In this document: piece by piece, positions 1-11,448 of the stretch
Position numbering within the stretch: position 1 is the stretch's first letter
How the letters are laid out: every line of letters starts with the position of its first letter
From: Aphidius gifuensis
Lineage: Eukaryota; Arthropoda; Insecta; Hymenoptera; Braconidae
Assembly (NCBI RefSeq): GCF_014905175.1
Contig: NC_057790.1
Coordinates: forward strand, 6,758,001 to 6,822,000
Reading direction: 5' to 3'
DNA length: 64,000 nucleotides
Notes under the pieces: generated by a model
What the model was told of the DNA's origin: nothing
Database searches by the model: none
Seen by the model: the letters and a program-made list of their open reading frames with translations, nothing else
Position numbers and translations under genes: made by a program

Positions 1-503
1 TATCAAAATTGCAATATCTTGAACATTTGAAATTGTTTATGGTAAAAAGTCTCAAAGATAGTACAATTACTGCCATTGCTAATAATTGTAAATACCTGAA
101 AAGTTTGGATATCGGATGTTGCAGAGCTATTACTGAAACAGGTCTCGGTGCTTTAACAAAGTTGGAAAATTTACAAAAACTAGATGTAAGGTGTATTGAT
201 ATAATTACGGACAGCTTCATTAGTAAATTGAAAGGATTAAAAGAATTGGATTGTGGTGGTTGCAGGAAACTTACTGATGATGGTATCATTCAAGTCATAA
301 AAAATAGCCCAGATCTTACAAAGATTGATGTCCGCAATACAATTATTACAATTAACTCGGTTATTGCTGCTGATCAGGCAACTAAAAATCGTACAAATGG
401 TATTATTTTACACATGAAAATATCTAATTCGATAATTATACAAGTGTTTGAGTTAATACTTAAATCTCAATGGTTGTCGATTGATATGAGTTATAATTAT
501 TGA
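1..503 (+). CDS. F-box/LRR protein, 3' part (copy A)
   Basis: This is the carboxy-terminal part of a leucine-rich-repeat protein whose beginning lies outside the window. The reading frame is open from the first base and ends in TGA at 501-503. The residues form LRRs of the FBXL type, with repeated L-x-x-L-D-[IV] strands and 'NNCKYLKSL' and 'LKGLKEL' blocks. It closely matches the last exon of the two complete copies at 3452-4573 and 9241-10389, so it belongs to the same tandem family. The extreme C-terminus differs from the other copies: after the shared 'TKNRTNGIILHMKISN' segment it ends in SYNY. Such proteins normally act as substrate receptors of SCF ubiquitin ligases; the F-box itself cannot be seen here. 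Confidence is high for the family and low for function. Confidence 0.8.
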   Translation, partial: SKLQYLEHLKLFMVKSLKDSTITAIANNCKYLKSLDIGCCRAITETGLGALTKLENLQKLDVRCIDIITDSFISKLKGLKELDCGGCRKLTDDGIIQVIKNSPDLTKIDVRNTIITINSVIAADQATKNRTNGIILHMKISNSIIIQVFELILKSQWLSIDMSYNY

Positions 504-715
504 ATTTATCGTACATCTTTTTCTAAAATATTCTTAAAAATTCATACAAAATACGTTATCAAGTCAAAGACATTGTTGAAAAACATTATTTTTATCATTA
601 TTATTATTCTTTTTATTATTAATTATTACTTGTTTTCTATATTACATGAAATCATAAAAATTTGAATGACAATGTTAATATTTTCGTAAAATAAAGTTTA
701 AAAATAAATAAACTC

Positions 716-1450
716 CCAAAAATTGGAGAGGAAAATTTCACTGGTGTTTCTAAAAGTTATTATAACGACATGACTTTTAATTATGCAAATAATAGTATTT
801 ATATTTCGAAAAGTGATTCGGACTGCCCTACAAATAGTAAATATAGTTTAATTGAAAAATTTATAAATTTTTTTTTTTACTAATGTGCAACAAATTATTC
901 ATTGTAAAATATATTTATTTAGCTAACCATCACACGCTTGATGAAATTAACTTTGATAAAAATAACAAATTAAAAAATGTTACTCATGTCAATGATATTT
1001 TTGATCATGCACAATAAATTACATCAGTTCGGACTACAGGAAAAATATATCACACTGTCTTTAGCGATAGAAAATCCGCAATAAAAGTTATAGATATAAA
1101 TCATTTAATAAATGAGAATACATTATTCAACTCAATGCTGAAACTTGTATGGAGAAACTACGTGTTTATCCAAAGCGAGAGTGAGTAAAAAAAAAAATTA
1201 ATTAACAAATTAAGTTAATAAAAAATTTATTAATTATAGTTTAGTCATCAAAAAAAAAAAAAAATACATGACAAATAAATAAATCATTTGCATAATTTCT
1301 GAATTATTTATTTTTTTTTGAGCGAATTATTTTTTTAATCTGGCGGGAAACTTTGGTATACTACTAATTCACCAAATAGTAGCGCAAGTTTACTATTTAG
1401 ATATAGAAAAAATCTTCAATCCATACATTGTATACCTATCCTTGAGTGGT
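716..1450 (+). pseudogene. Decayed propeller-family gene, exons 1-3
   Basis: Three blocks match successive exons of the gene at 14.7-16.0 kb: about 716-860 (end of exon 1), about 920-1190 (exon 2) and about 1319-1450 (exon 3). In exon 2 the codons matching 'GAQSI' read GCA CAA TAA, an in-frame stop. Exon 1 lacks its signal-peptide half. The splice donor after exon 2 (GTGAGT near 1190) survives. It is a broken relic of the secreted YWTD-propeller-like family found intact at 17.2-18.7 kb on the minus strand. Confidence 0.75.
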
Positions 1451-1619
1451 CAGATTAAAAAAAATGTATATCGTTGGTTTCATTAATATGTTATTGCTTT
1501 ATTTATCAATAAATGTGACAAGTAATTTTATTTTTAATTTAAAAATGAACTAGTTTATAATTATTGGTATTTATTTTGAAATTAATTATTTTTATAGATA
1601 TTATAACAAACATGGTTAA

Positions 1620-2010
1620 GAACGATTCAATTGATTGTTGAATAAAATACAATTTATTCGTTTTTTATCTGGATAAAATTGTATTTTCTCATTATTATCT
1701 TTGCATTCATAATCTTTTTATTATCTTCTTTTCAGAAGCTATAAATCGAAATGTTATGTGTTATAATAATTCGATAAATAACGCGATAAAGACATAAAAA
1801 TAAAAATGAATTAACTATATATACACATTATAGACAACTTGAAGAGACAAAACACAATTTGCTATATCCTGATAAATTGGTAACTTTAACAGTTTCGTTG
1901 TCCTTTTTCAAATACAATTTCAACACACTGTAAAATAAAAATATATATATAATTCTATTTAAAATTAAACAATGAGTGCAAAAAAAATGTTTTTTTGCAT
2001 TACTTGACAA
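1620..2010 (-). pseudogene. Decayed propeller-family gene, last exons
   Basis: This block matches, on the minus strand, the last two exons and intervening intron of the intact propeller gene at 17155-17444. The order of recognisable pieces is the same (tail exon, intron, 'ITNLSG'-like exon). It has accumulated substitutions and indels and has no upstream exons beyond about 2010. Together with the plus-strand relic at 716-1450 it repeats the convergent arrangement seen at 14-19 kb, so an older inverted pair probably stood here. Confidence 0.6.
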
Positions 2011-2149
2011 TTATTGTCAACAATCTGTTATAATTTTTTTTTCTTCGCCCTGCAAATCACTGCAAATTCGCTCTGTAATATCGACCAATATCGACCAAAA
2101 TTTCATAGGAAAAAGCTGTTTCTATATTATCATGGCAATACTATGTAAC

Positions 2150-2687
2150 ACTTGACATAATTTTTTTTTCGGATAGAATTATTGAAGGCGAAGAGTGTTG
2201 TTATTATTTATTCTTGGTTGTTCTTGATTAATAAATAACAATAGCACAATTAACTCTCGAACGTACAAAATTGTCTAATTAAAACCCATTATTGAATTAA
2301 CGGAATTATTTCATATTCTTTCTGTTTTTTTTTAAATTTGTTATCAATAACACTGTGTATTAAAAAGAAAAAAATATTCATTAAATTAACTACTAAATTA
2401 ATCATCAACAAATCAAAGGATCAATTAAGGTAAATGACAATTTATAATTTTAACAATTACATTTATAAAATAATCATGTGTATTAATTGTATTTTAACAT
2501 GTTGCATGACATTTAATATTATTTGGCTTTGAATATAATTTTATTGGTGTTGTTTTAACTGGTCAATCATCAACTTTAATTGATCTACATTTTCTGATAT
2601 ATTTTTTTTATGGTTATTTTATTCTGGTTGTGATACATTTAAATTCATCATTATTTTTTTGATATATATTTTCAGAGTTTACTTAAA
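2150..2687 (+). promoter_or_regulatory. 5' region and UTR intron of F-box/LRR copy B
   Basis: The region is strongly similar to about 7900-8429 upstream of copy C. A probable non-coding first exon ends at about 2429 (AAG|GTAAATG). The UTR intron ends with TTTTCAG at about 2675, just before the short leader ACTTAAA-ATG. The same features recur in copy C, so the promoter was duplicated with the gene. No TATA box could be assigned with confidence in such AT-rich DNA. Confidence 0.5.
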
Positions 2688-4573
2688 ATGAGTGCGAAAA
2701 GAACATGTGTTGAGAAAGACCGACAAACCTTTAATGATGGTGACAAGGATCAAAAACTTGAGATCAATTCACTGGATTACGACTCATTAGCAAAAATCTT
2801 TATGCTGCTGCCAATACCAGAAAGAATAGATATGGAAGAAGGTAAATAAAGTTTCTTTTTCGTTAATAAAATATCAATGTTTGTGTTATTAATTTTTACA
2901 TTTGATACGTTTTATTCTAGTTTGTGTCAAATGGAAAGATGCATGTCAACGAGCTTGGTATGACATTAAAAAATACAAATGTGAATCATCAATTGGACGT
3001 TGTTATGATAACCGTTTGTTGACACAATCATACCTCGAGGAAATATTATTAAGATGTGGTAATTATTTACGAGAATTTTCTCTCTCAAATATTTGCAATT
3101 CAAGTATCATGCCTTTTGTTGGTGAACATTGCAAGAATTTAACAAGTCTTGAATGTGAATTTAACGATGATTCATTAATTCATAATGCTGATCACTTTGT
3201 TCAAGCATTTACACAGTTGGATAAATTAAAATGCATAAAAATAAAAGTGAATTGTCAATACGATGAGAAAACAATTGATCTCTTCGCAATAATTAACAGT
3301 CTTCCAGAAGAAATTAATGGAATTCATTTATTTTCTCGGTTGAAACGAAACAGAACAGTTTCTATGGTAAGTTGTTATTTATGTATCACCAGTGACAAAC
3401 TATAGTATCAATTAGATACAAATTATTTAAATAATTTTCTATTATTTTCAGACTCTTCAAAAATTTAAAAATCTTCAACAATTTACAGTACATGGCCTCT
3501 GTCCAGAAAACATTCTTCATGAAATAGCTGAAAAAACAACACTTGTTTATCTTAGCATTCAACTGTATGACATACACATAGGGTTATCTTTATTTAATGA
3601 ACTTGCTAATTTGGAATATATTGACCTAACGAGTGGCACTACTGGAAGTATACATGCGAATAATATCTCTACAAAAGTACTCAATACTATTTTTTGTACA
3701 TGCAAAAATCTGAAACATCTTGATATTCCATATGGTCTTACCTATAATGTAGCTGAAATTCCTCACAAAAAATGGATAAACTTTCATAACTTACAATATC
3801 TTTCTATGTCTTGTACTATTATGCCTGACTTAGCAAATACAATTGTTCAATATTGCAAGAATTTGAAAGACTTGAGAATACATCATCCTTATCACTATAT
3901 GAGTGATGCTGCTTTAAAAAAGTTGACAGAGTTGGTAAATCTCGAATGTTTAATATTGCTTGGTTGCATTAAGCTCAGTAAGGAATCAATAATCGTCATT
4001 TCAAACAATTGTAAAAAACTTAAACGTTTAGAAGTTCCTGGTTGCTTCATAGTACCATTTGCTTTTCTTGATGAGTTTTCAAAATTACAATATCTTGAAC
4101 ATCTCAATTTGTTTGGGACATTAAATCTTAAAAGTAGTGCAATTACTGCTATTGCTAATAATTGTAAAAATCTAAAAATTTTACAAATTCAAGATTGCAA
4201 TGTTATTACTGAAGCAGCTCTTGTTGCTATAACAAAGTTGGAAAATTTACAAAAACTAGACATAAGCTTTATTGATATAATTACGGACAGCTTCCTTATC
4301 AAATTAAAAGGATTAAAAGAATTGCATTGTAATGGTTGCAAGAAGCTTACTAAAGTTGGTATTATTGAACTTATAAAAAATAATCCAGATCTTGATGTGA
4401 TTGATGTCAGACTCATAGGTAAAATTAAAATTGACTTTGTTATTGATGCTGATCAGGTTACTAAAAGTCGTACAAATGGTATTATTTTACACATAAAAAT
4501 ATCTAATCCGTCAATAATACAAGCTTCCAAGTCAATAATTAAATCTCAATGGTTAGTTGTTGAAGATATATAA
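2688..4573 (+). CDS. F-box/LRR protein (copy B)
   Basis: The gene has three coding exons: 2688-2841, 2921-3366 and 3452-4573 (introns are GT-AG with matching phases), giving 573 aa. A degenerate F-box lies near residues 24-65, centred on 'LDYDSLAKIFMLLPIPERID' and continuing into 'VCVKWKDACQRAWYDIKKY'. The rest is a leucine-rich-repeat array with many 'NNCKxLKxL' and 'TKLENLQKLD' units, as in FBXL substrate receptors. ATG 2688 was chosen because it sits immediately after a conserved UTR-intron acceptor and matches copy C. The expected role is Skp1 binding through the F-box and substrate recognition through the LRRs in an SCF ubiquitin ligase; this is family knowledge, not shown here. It is followed by a propeller-exon relic and a convergent oxygenase-like gene, the same order as in the next unit. 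Confidence 0.85.
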
Positions 4574-5862
4574 TTAAATTTATCGTACACCTTTTTCTAA
4601 TTTATTCATAAAAATCCATACAAAATACGTTACCAAGTCAATGACATTGTGAAGAAAATTATTATTATAACTCGTTTTATATATTACTTGAAATCATAAA
4701 AACTCGAATGACAATATTAATATTTTTGTAAAACAAAGTTCAAAAAAAAATATACATTCTGAAATAATTTTTTGTAACAACAATTATTTTTACCTTTAAT
4801 CGTACTTATGTAATTACACGTTTAAGGATATTCAAGTGGCTTGGGAAATTAATGTTGGATACATGCAAGTGTTTTCAGAATGTATTCCAATATAACCCCT
4901 ATACAATTAACTCAAAAATAAAATATTAAATTTATCACAATTCAAATACCATTAAATGTACATAATATTAATGGAATCGAAACATATTCTTATTTTTCTA
5001 TTGATTTAGTGTATCGTTGAATAATAAAATTTATTCGATTTTATACAAGAATAAGCTTATTAGCAAGTTTTTATTAATTTTTTATGTAAAATTAATAACA
5101 ATATATATTTTTTATTGCAAATATAAAAATTCAAATCAACCAGTTAAAGTTAGAGTTTCTGTTTATCCTGTAACTTCAGTACTCATCAAGAAAATTACGA
5201 ATAATTTAAAAAAAAAATGTTAAATAAAATTGGAATAATAGTTGAGTATAATTAGCAATTTTTGTTGTTTACAATTTTGCAAATCTGAAAAAAAAAATTA
5301 ATTAATATTTTTCAAAGTTATCAGGAAATAAAATTCTATGAAAATTTGTTTATTTTTTTATTTAAATGATTACTTTTCAAATATATTTTTGAACATAAAA
5401 ATTTGGGAGTTTTTTTTTTTTTTTAATTTATATGTAAAATATTTTGTCATTTTATATTTATTATTTTTTAGATTTTTTTTATCTTGTAAAGCTTTATTTA
5501 CTTTAATACAACTTGTGTTTTTTTTTGTTGTTGGAAGTAGTACAGTTACATAATAAAAAAAGAATTGACCAAAAAAAAATCAAAGACAACAAGATAACGA
5601 GTAAATACTGTAATTAACAAAAGTAAAACAGGAAAAAAGCACAAACTCAAGAAAAATTACAGATGCAAATAGTTAAGTTGAAATATTTAAAAGAAAAAAA
5701 ATTTTGTTTATTATTTCAATTATTAAAATTTTTTGAAATTATTATTTAGAAAAGAAAAAGTTATAGAATGTTTCAAAATCAGTAGATGAATAAGCTAAAT
5801 TACATAATCACCAATGCCACTTTTTTGTTATGATTCATAACTTATGAATCATTGCCTTTTTT
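4574..5862. other. Intergenic between convergent genes, with relic exons
   Basis: This is the 3' flank of F-box/LRR copy B and of the oxygenase-like gene 1. It is highly similar to 10390-11448. About 4945-5060 is a relic of propeller exon 4 (the run encoding 'PLNVHNINEIETYS' in the gene at 15.7 kb is recognisable but broken by shifts), and 5110-5200 may be a relic of the following exon. The remainder is AT-rich with homopolymer runs; I see no gene. Confidence 0.6.
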
Positions 5863-7077
5863 TTAATCTGTATCATCGTCATCAGAACTATAGTAATCAC
5901 TGTTTGGATTAATCAAATAAGCAGTGTAGATGTCAACTGAGTAATGTTTTTCAATCGGCCATCTTTTCCTGTACCCATATTCAATGGTTAAATCGATTTT
6001 CTTATACTTTAAAGCACAGTGTTTGGTAAATAATCTGTGTCGAACCGCAAACTCCTCATCAACAAGGTCACTAAAATCTTTTTTTCTACCTCCTCGTTCA
6101 GCTAAAGAAAATTTATCATCTTCATATAAGTCATCTTTTAGTGCATGTACTCTTGTAACTTGACTTATTGAAGAATCTTTTTCGACTGCTACTTTAATAA
6201 CTCTATATTTAGCTTCAATATCTCTACGTAAACGTTCATTAAATGCAGCATCACGATGTTCATAATATCCAAGTAAGATATTTTCTTTTCCTTGACAATA
6301 GTTAATTGTATAATTCAATAGTTTCTTGTAATGTTCATCAGGGAAATAAATAACAGTGTTATAGGATCCAATAACATTTTTTCGTTGATGATTAGGATCA
6401 TAAACATTGTAAACCAATGATAAACGATTGCCACTTGAAACTTTGGTAACTGAGTGTTCCATTCCATCATTAAAATAAACAAATCTTAATGTTGATTTAT
6501 CCATATTTTTTTCAACATTGTAATCATCATAACAATAGTCACCACCAACACATTCTGATGGTAATAACAAAATCAATGTACCTTTTAATCCTTGACGATA
6601 TCCATGATGATGTGAAGCTTTCAAATCACCAGTTTTGTAGTAATTTAATGTATACGGATTAATATTTCCTTTGATATTTATTGTCTTGAGTATTGTCTCG
6701 ATATCCAGATCAATGTCAAAATTTTTTGTTTGTTTGTATTTACAACAATCCATGTCAATAATGTTTTCAGTATTTCGAGAAAAATAAGATTTATCTAAGT
6801 GTGCATATTCATCTTGAGAAATGTTCATTGCATCCATTTTCATGTTATCAACAAATAGTGTAATTTTTTGATTTTTACCAATATTTAGTTTTCCAACACG
6901 AATGCTCAGTAAATCACAAACACTTTTTATCTCATCATTGTCTAGCTTTCTTTTTTTATCTAAAGAGAAAACCAGAGATTTAAATTAGATCATTCAAACA
7001 ACGTTCATGAATTATAAATTTAATATAATATTTTTTTAGTTATTCTTACTTGATGGTCCATCATTATTTTGTGCCAT
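5863..7077 (-). CDS. 2OG-Fe(II) oxygenase-like protein (copy 1)
   Basis: There are two coding exons, 7077-7050 and 6959-5863, giving 374 aa; the small first exon encodes MAQNNDGPS. The core (residues about 110-195) has the double-stranded beta-helix layout of the prolyl 4-hydroxylase / 2OG-Fe(II) oxygenase superfamily: 'LNYYKTGDLKASHHHGYR', then 'GTLILLLPSECVGGD', then 'EHSVTKVSSGNRLSLVYN'. The last block supplies the predicted distal iron ligand H178 and the 2-oxoglutarate-binding R188. The proximal H-x-[DE] motif appears as His-His-His (126-128), so the usual acidic ligand seems to be replaced. Catalysis is therefore uncertain. The C-terminal half is poorly conserved and ends in an Asp-rich tail. 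A non-coding first exon probably lies near 7480-7560. No substrate can be named. Confidence 0.75.
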
Positions 7078-7252
7078 TTTTTGTCACTGAATAAAATATT
7101 ATTTTTCCAGCTAAAAACAATGTAGCTGAAACAAAATCAGAAAAAAATGACATTTAATTTTTTAATAAAATAATCATGATGACTATTAAAAATATCATTC
7201 ATCTCGTATGCAATCAATTGATTAATTATTATCATCACTATTATTATTATTA

Positions 7253-7284
<32 letters not shown>

Positions 7285-8429
7285 TACAAAGTTATTTTAC
7301 CAAACAAAAAAATTACTGGTCAATTTTTCTAACCTCGACAGACATTTGCTAATAATTCTTAAAATATTCAAAATTATTATCTTTTAATTGATTAAAATTA
7401 TTAATATTACATCAATAGTACTCTTAATTTATTATAAGCATTAATTAAATCTCTTTATCAAAACTTAAATTGTTAACTTACTTTTTTTTTCTCTCCTGTT
7501 GATTGTGTATTGTTAACAAGTGTGAACAGTGACAGTGAGAGTCGATTTATCGTTTGTTTTTTTTTAGCGCCAAAATAATAAAAAAAAATGATAAAAAACT
7601 GTAAAAAACAAAAAAAAAAAAGACCAAGAAGACTAGTGACCTCTATATAATACTGTTTTGATTATATTAAAATGTGGATTATGAAGCTCAACAAATTTCA
7701 ATTATTCAATCTTAATTATAAACTTTTAATGGGGTCATATGACTTGTTTGTTATTATTAATATGATATTTAAAAATTTATATTTACAATTCAAAAATTTT
7801 GACTAAAACTCGAGACTTTGATAAAATGAGTTATCAAAACCACATGTTGGTAACGTAAACTTCAAGATGGGATCACGTGATTCCACATGAGTTTGTTTGT
7901 TTTTTTTTTTTTTTTTTACATCTGACACATACACCTATATCAAAGGTTAACATCGTTAACATTCAACAACAAATAACAATAGCACAAGCAAGCACAAGTA
8001 ATTGTCAAACGTGCAAAACTGTTTCATTAAAACCCATTATTGAATTAATACATTTTTATTTGTTTTTTTTTTTAATTCGTTATCAATGACATTGTGTATT
8101 AAAAAAAAAAAAGGTTTTATTACATTAACTACTGAATAAATCATCAACAGATCAAAGGATTAAATAAGGTGAACGACAATTTATAATTTTAACAGGTATA
8201 TTTATAAAATAATCATGTGTATCAGTTATTGTATTTTAACATGTTGCATGACATTTAATATTATTTGGCTTTGAATATAATTTTATTGGTGTTGATTCAA
8301 CTGGTCAATCATCAATTTTAATTGATCTACATTTTCTGATATATTTTTTTTATGGTTATTTTATTCTGGTTGTGATACATTTAAATTCATCATTATTTTT
8401 CTAATATATGTTTTCAGAGTTTACCTAAA
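7078..8429. promoter_or_regulatory. Divergent upstream region of oxygenase 1 and F-box copy C
   Basis: The oxygenase side (7078-7720) includes a likely UTR exon whose donor, read on the minus strand, is GTAAGT near 7476-7481. The block at 7430-7720 recurs at 13010-13310 and, without its gene, at 16310-16560. The F-box side (about 7900-8429) matches 2150-2687, including a UTR-intron acceptor just before ATG 8430. An ATT microsatellite occupies about 7231-7283. Reading frames in this interval are low-complexity and not convincing genes. Confidence 0.5.
7231..7283 (+). repeat. ATT trinucleotide microsatellite
   Basis: The stretch consists of repeated ATT units with one interruption, upstream of oxygenase-like gene 1. 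The corresponding position upstream of copy 2 (about 12815-12865) is much shorter, so it is a likely polymorphic marker. Confidence 0.8.
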
Positions 8430-10389
8430 ATGGATGCAAAAAGAATATGTGTTGAGGAATATCAAAAAACCTCTAATAATGATGATGACAAGGATCAAAC
8501 AGTTGAGATCAATTCATTGGATTACGACTCATTAGCACAAATCTTCATGTTGCTGCCAATACCAGAAAGGATAGACATTGAAGAAGGTAAATATCATTAT
8601 CATCAAAATAAAGTTTCTTTTTGGTTGATAAAATATCAATGTTTTTATTATTAATTTTTAAATATAATAATACATTTTATTCTAGTTTGTGTCAAATGGA
8701 AAGAGGCATGTCAACGAGCTTGGTATGACATTAAAAAATACAAATGTGAATCATCAATTGGACGTTGTTATGATAACCGTTTGTTGATACAATCATACCT
8801 CAAGAAAATATTATTAAGATGTGGTATATATTTAAAAGAATTGTCTCTCTCAAATATTTGCAATTCAAGTATCATGCCTTTTGTTGGTGAATATTGTAAG
8901 AATTTAACAAGTCTTGAATGTCAATTTAACGATGATTCATTAATTCATAATGCTGATCACTTTGTCCAGGCATTTACACAGTTGGATGAATTGAAATGCA
9001 TAAAAATAATAGTGACTTGTCAAAACGCTGATAAAACAATTAATCTCTTTGCAATAATTAATAGTCTTCCGGAAGAAATTAATGAAATTCATTTACTTTC
9101 TAAACCTTTGTGTGATGAAATTCTAACAATTTCTACGGTAAGTCGTTATTGAATACCCACTAGTTGTCTATCACCAGTGACGAACAATAGTATTATTTAA
9201 ATAATTACAAATTACTCAAATAAATTTTTATTTTTTTCAGAGTTTTAAAAAATTTAAAAATCTTCAAAAATTGACAGTTCATGGTCTCATGTGTTCAAAC
9301 AGCATTTTTTCAGAAATAGCAGAAAAAACAACACTTGTTCATCTTCACATTCAACTGTCTGATGAGTTTTTTTCATTTGATAAACTCGTTAATTTGGAAC
9401 ATATCGCCCTGACGCCGCGCATGCAGTATGGAAGATCATATGAAGATTACACTGAACTCTTTAAAAAAGTACTTGATACTTTTTTTTGTACATGCAAAAA
9501 TCTAAAACATCTTGATATTTCACGTTGTCCGTATGATGTAGCTCAAATTCCTCTCGAAAACTGGATAAACTTTCAAAACTTACAATATCTTGGTTTTGGT
9601 TGTAATATAATGCCTGACTTAGCAAATACAATTGTTCAATATTGCAAGAATTTAAAACATTTGAGCATACGTGTTCCTCGTCGCATTATGATTGACACTT
9701 CTGTAAAAAAGTTAACAGAGCTGGAAAATCTTGAATGTTTAACTTTGCTTGGTTGCGTTATGCTCAGAGACGAATCAATAATTGCAATTTCAAACAATTG
9801 TAAAAAACTTAAACAGTTAGAAATTCCTGCTAGTTGTATTTATGATTCACGTTTCTCTTCATCTGTTCTTGATGAGATATCAAAATTACAATATCTTGAA
9901 CATCTAAACTTGTTTTTGGTAATGAGTCTCAAAAATAGTACAATTATTGCCATTGCTAATAATTGTAAATACCTGAAAAGTTTAAACATCCGACGTAGCG
10001 GTGCTATTAATACAACAGCTCACGATGCTATTAATGAAACAGCTCTCGGTGCTTTAACAAAGTTGGAAAATTTACAAAAACTAGATGTAAGCTTTCTTGA
10101 TATTACAGACAGCTTCATTAGTAAATTGAAAGGATTAAAAGAATTCTATTGTTACGATTGCAAGAAACTTACTGATGATGGTATCATTCAATTTATTAAA
10201 AATAACCGAGATCTTGATATGATTGATGTCCGTGGTATAGATAATATTACAATTAACTTGGTTAATGCTGCTGATCAGGCAACTAAAAATCGTACAAATG
10301 GTATTATTTTACACATGAAAATATCTAATCCGTCAATAAAAGAAGCTTCGATGTCAATAATTAAATCTCAGTGGTTGGTTGTTGATTAG
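8430..10389 (+). CDS. F-box/LRR protein (copy C)
   Basis: Three coding exons, 8430-8586, 8686-9137 and 9241-10389, give 585 aa. The F-box-like segment ('LDYDSLAQIFMLLPIPERID', then 'VCVKWKEACQRAW') occupies about residues 27-67. The remainder is an FBXL-type LRR array. Exon structure and phases are identical to copy B. Relative to B it has extra residues within the repeats, including an insertion around 'SGAINTTAHDAINETALGAL' that looks like a slipped local duplication. Repeat surfaces differ between copies while the framework is kept, as expected if they bind different partners. Predicted role: SCF substrate receptor (inferred from family). Confidence 0.85.
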
Positions 10390-11448
10390 AGATATAATTG
10401 AATTTATCGTATATCTTTTTATAATTTATTCTTAAATATTCATCCAAAATACGTTACCAAGTCGAAGATATTGTAAAAGAACATTATTATTATTATTACT
10501 TGTTTTCTATATTACTTGAAATCATAAAAATTCGAATGACAATGTTAATATTTTCGTAAAACAAAGTTTAAAAATAAATATACTTTCTCAAATAATTTTT
10601 TTTATGAAACAATTATTTTTACCTTCAATCGTACATATATGTAATTACAGGTGATGATATTCAAGTGGCTTAAAAAATTATTGTTGGATACATGCAAGTG
10701 TTTTTAAAAGGTATTCCAAGATAATCCCTATACAATTAACTCAAAAATAAATTATTTAATTTATTACAATTCAAATACTATTAAATGTACATAATATTAT
10801 TGGAATCGGAACAGATCCTTATGTTGATACTGATTTAGTATAACGTTTAATAATAAAATTTATTTGATTTTATACACTGATAAGTAAGTTATTATTTATT
10901 TTTTAGGTAAAATGAATAACAATATATATATTTTTTATTGCAAATATAAAAATTCAAATCAACCGATTGAAGTTTCTGTTTATCCTACAACTGCAGTACT
11001 CATCAAACAAATTACGAATAATTTTTGAAAAAAAATGTTGAATAAAATTGGAATAATAATTAAGTATAATTAGTAATTTTTGTTGTTTGAAATTATGCAA
11101 ATCTATTTGCCTAAAAAAACAGTTTTATCGTAACTTAGAAATTGTATCTACCATTATGAACGAATAATTATTTAAACTGATCTGAAAAGAAAAATTAATT
11201 AATATTTTTCAAAGTTATCAGGAAATAAAATTCTATGAAAATTTGTTTATTTTTTTATTTAAATAATTACTTTTTTAATATTTTTCTGAACATGAAAATT
11301 TGTGGTTTTTTTTTAACTTAAATAAAATATGTTGTTTTTTTGATTATTTAGAAAAAAAAAAGTAGATTAATAAAATGTTTTAAGGTCAGTAGATAAATAA
11401 GTTGAATGAATCAATGCCACGTTTCTCTCATATATTACTGTCTTTTCT
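10390..11448. other. Intergenic, paralogous to 4574-5862, with relic exons
   Basis: This is the 3' flank shared by F-box copy C and oxygenase 2. About 10765-10905 is a relic of propeller exon 4 followed by its splice donor context (GATAAGTAAGTT), and the relic of exon 5 follows to about 11010. The interval also contains a 70-base segment around 11110-11180 not present in the other unit. I see no intact gene. Confidence 0.6.

Noticed and set aside
1828..2010. Minus-strand 60-codon frame
   Set aside because: It lies in a decayed relic of the propeller gene tail; no start context, no intact exon structure.
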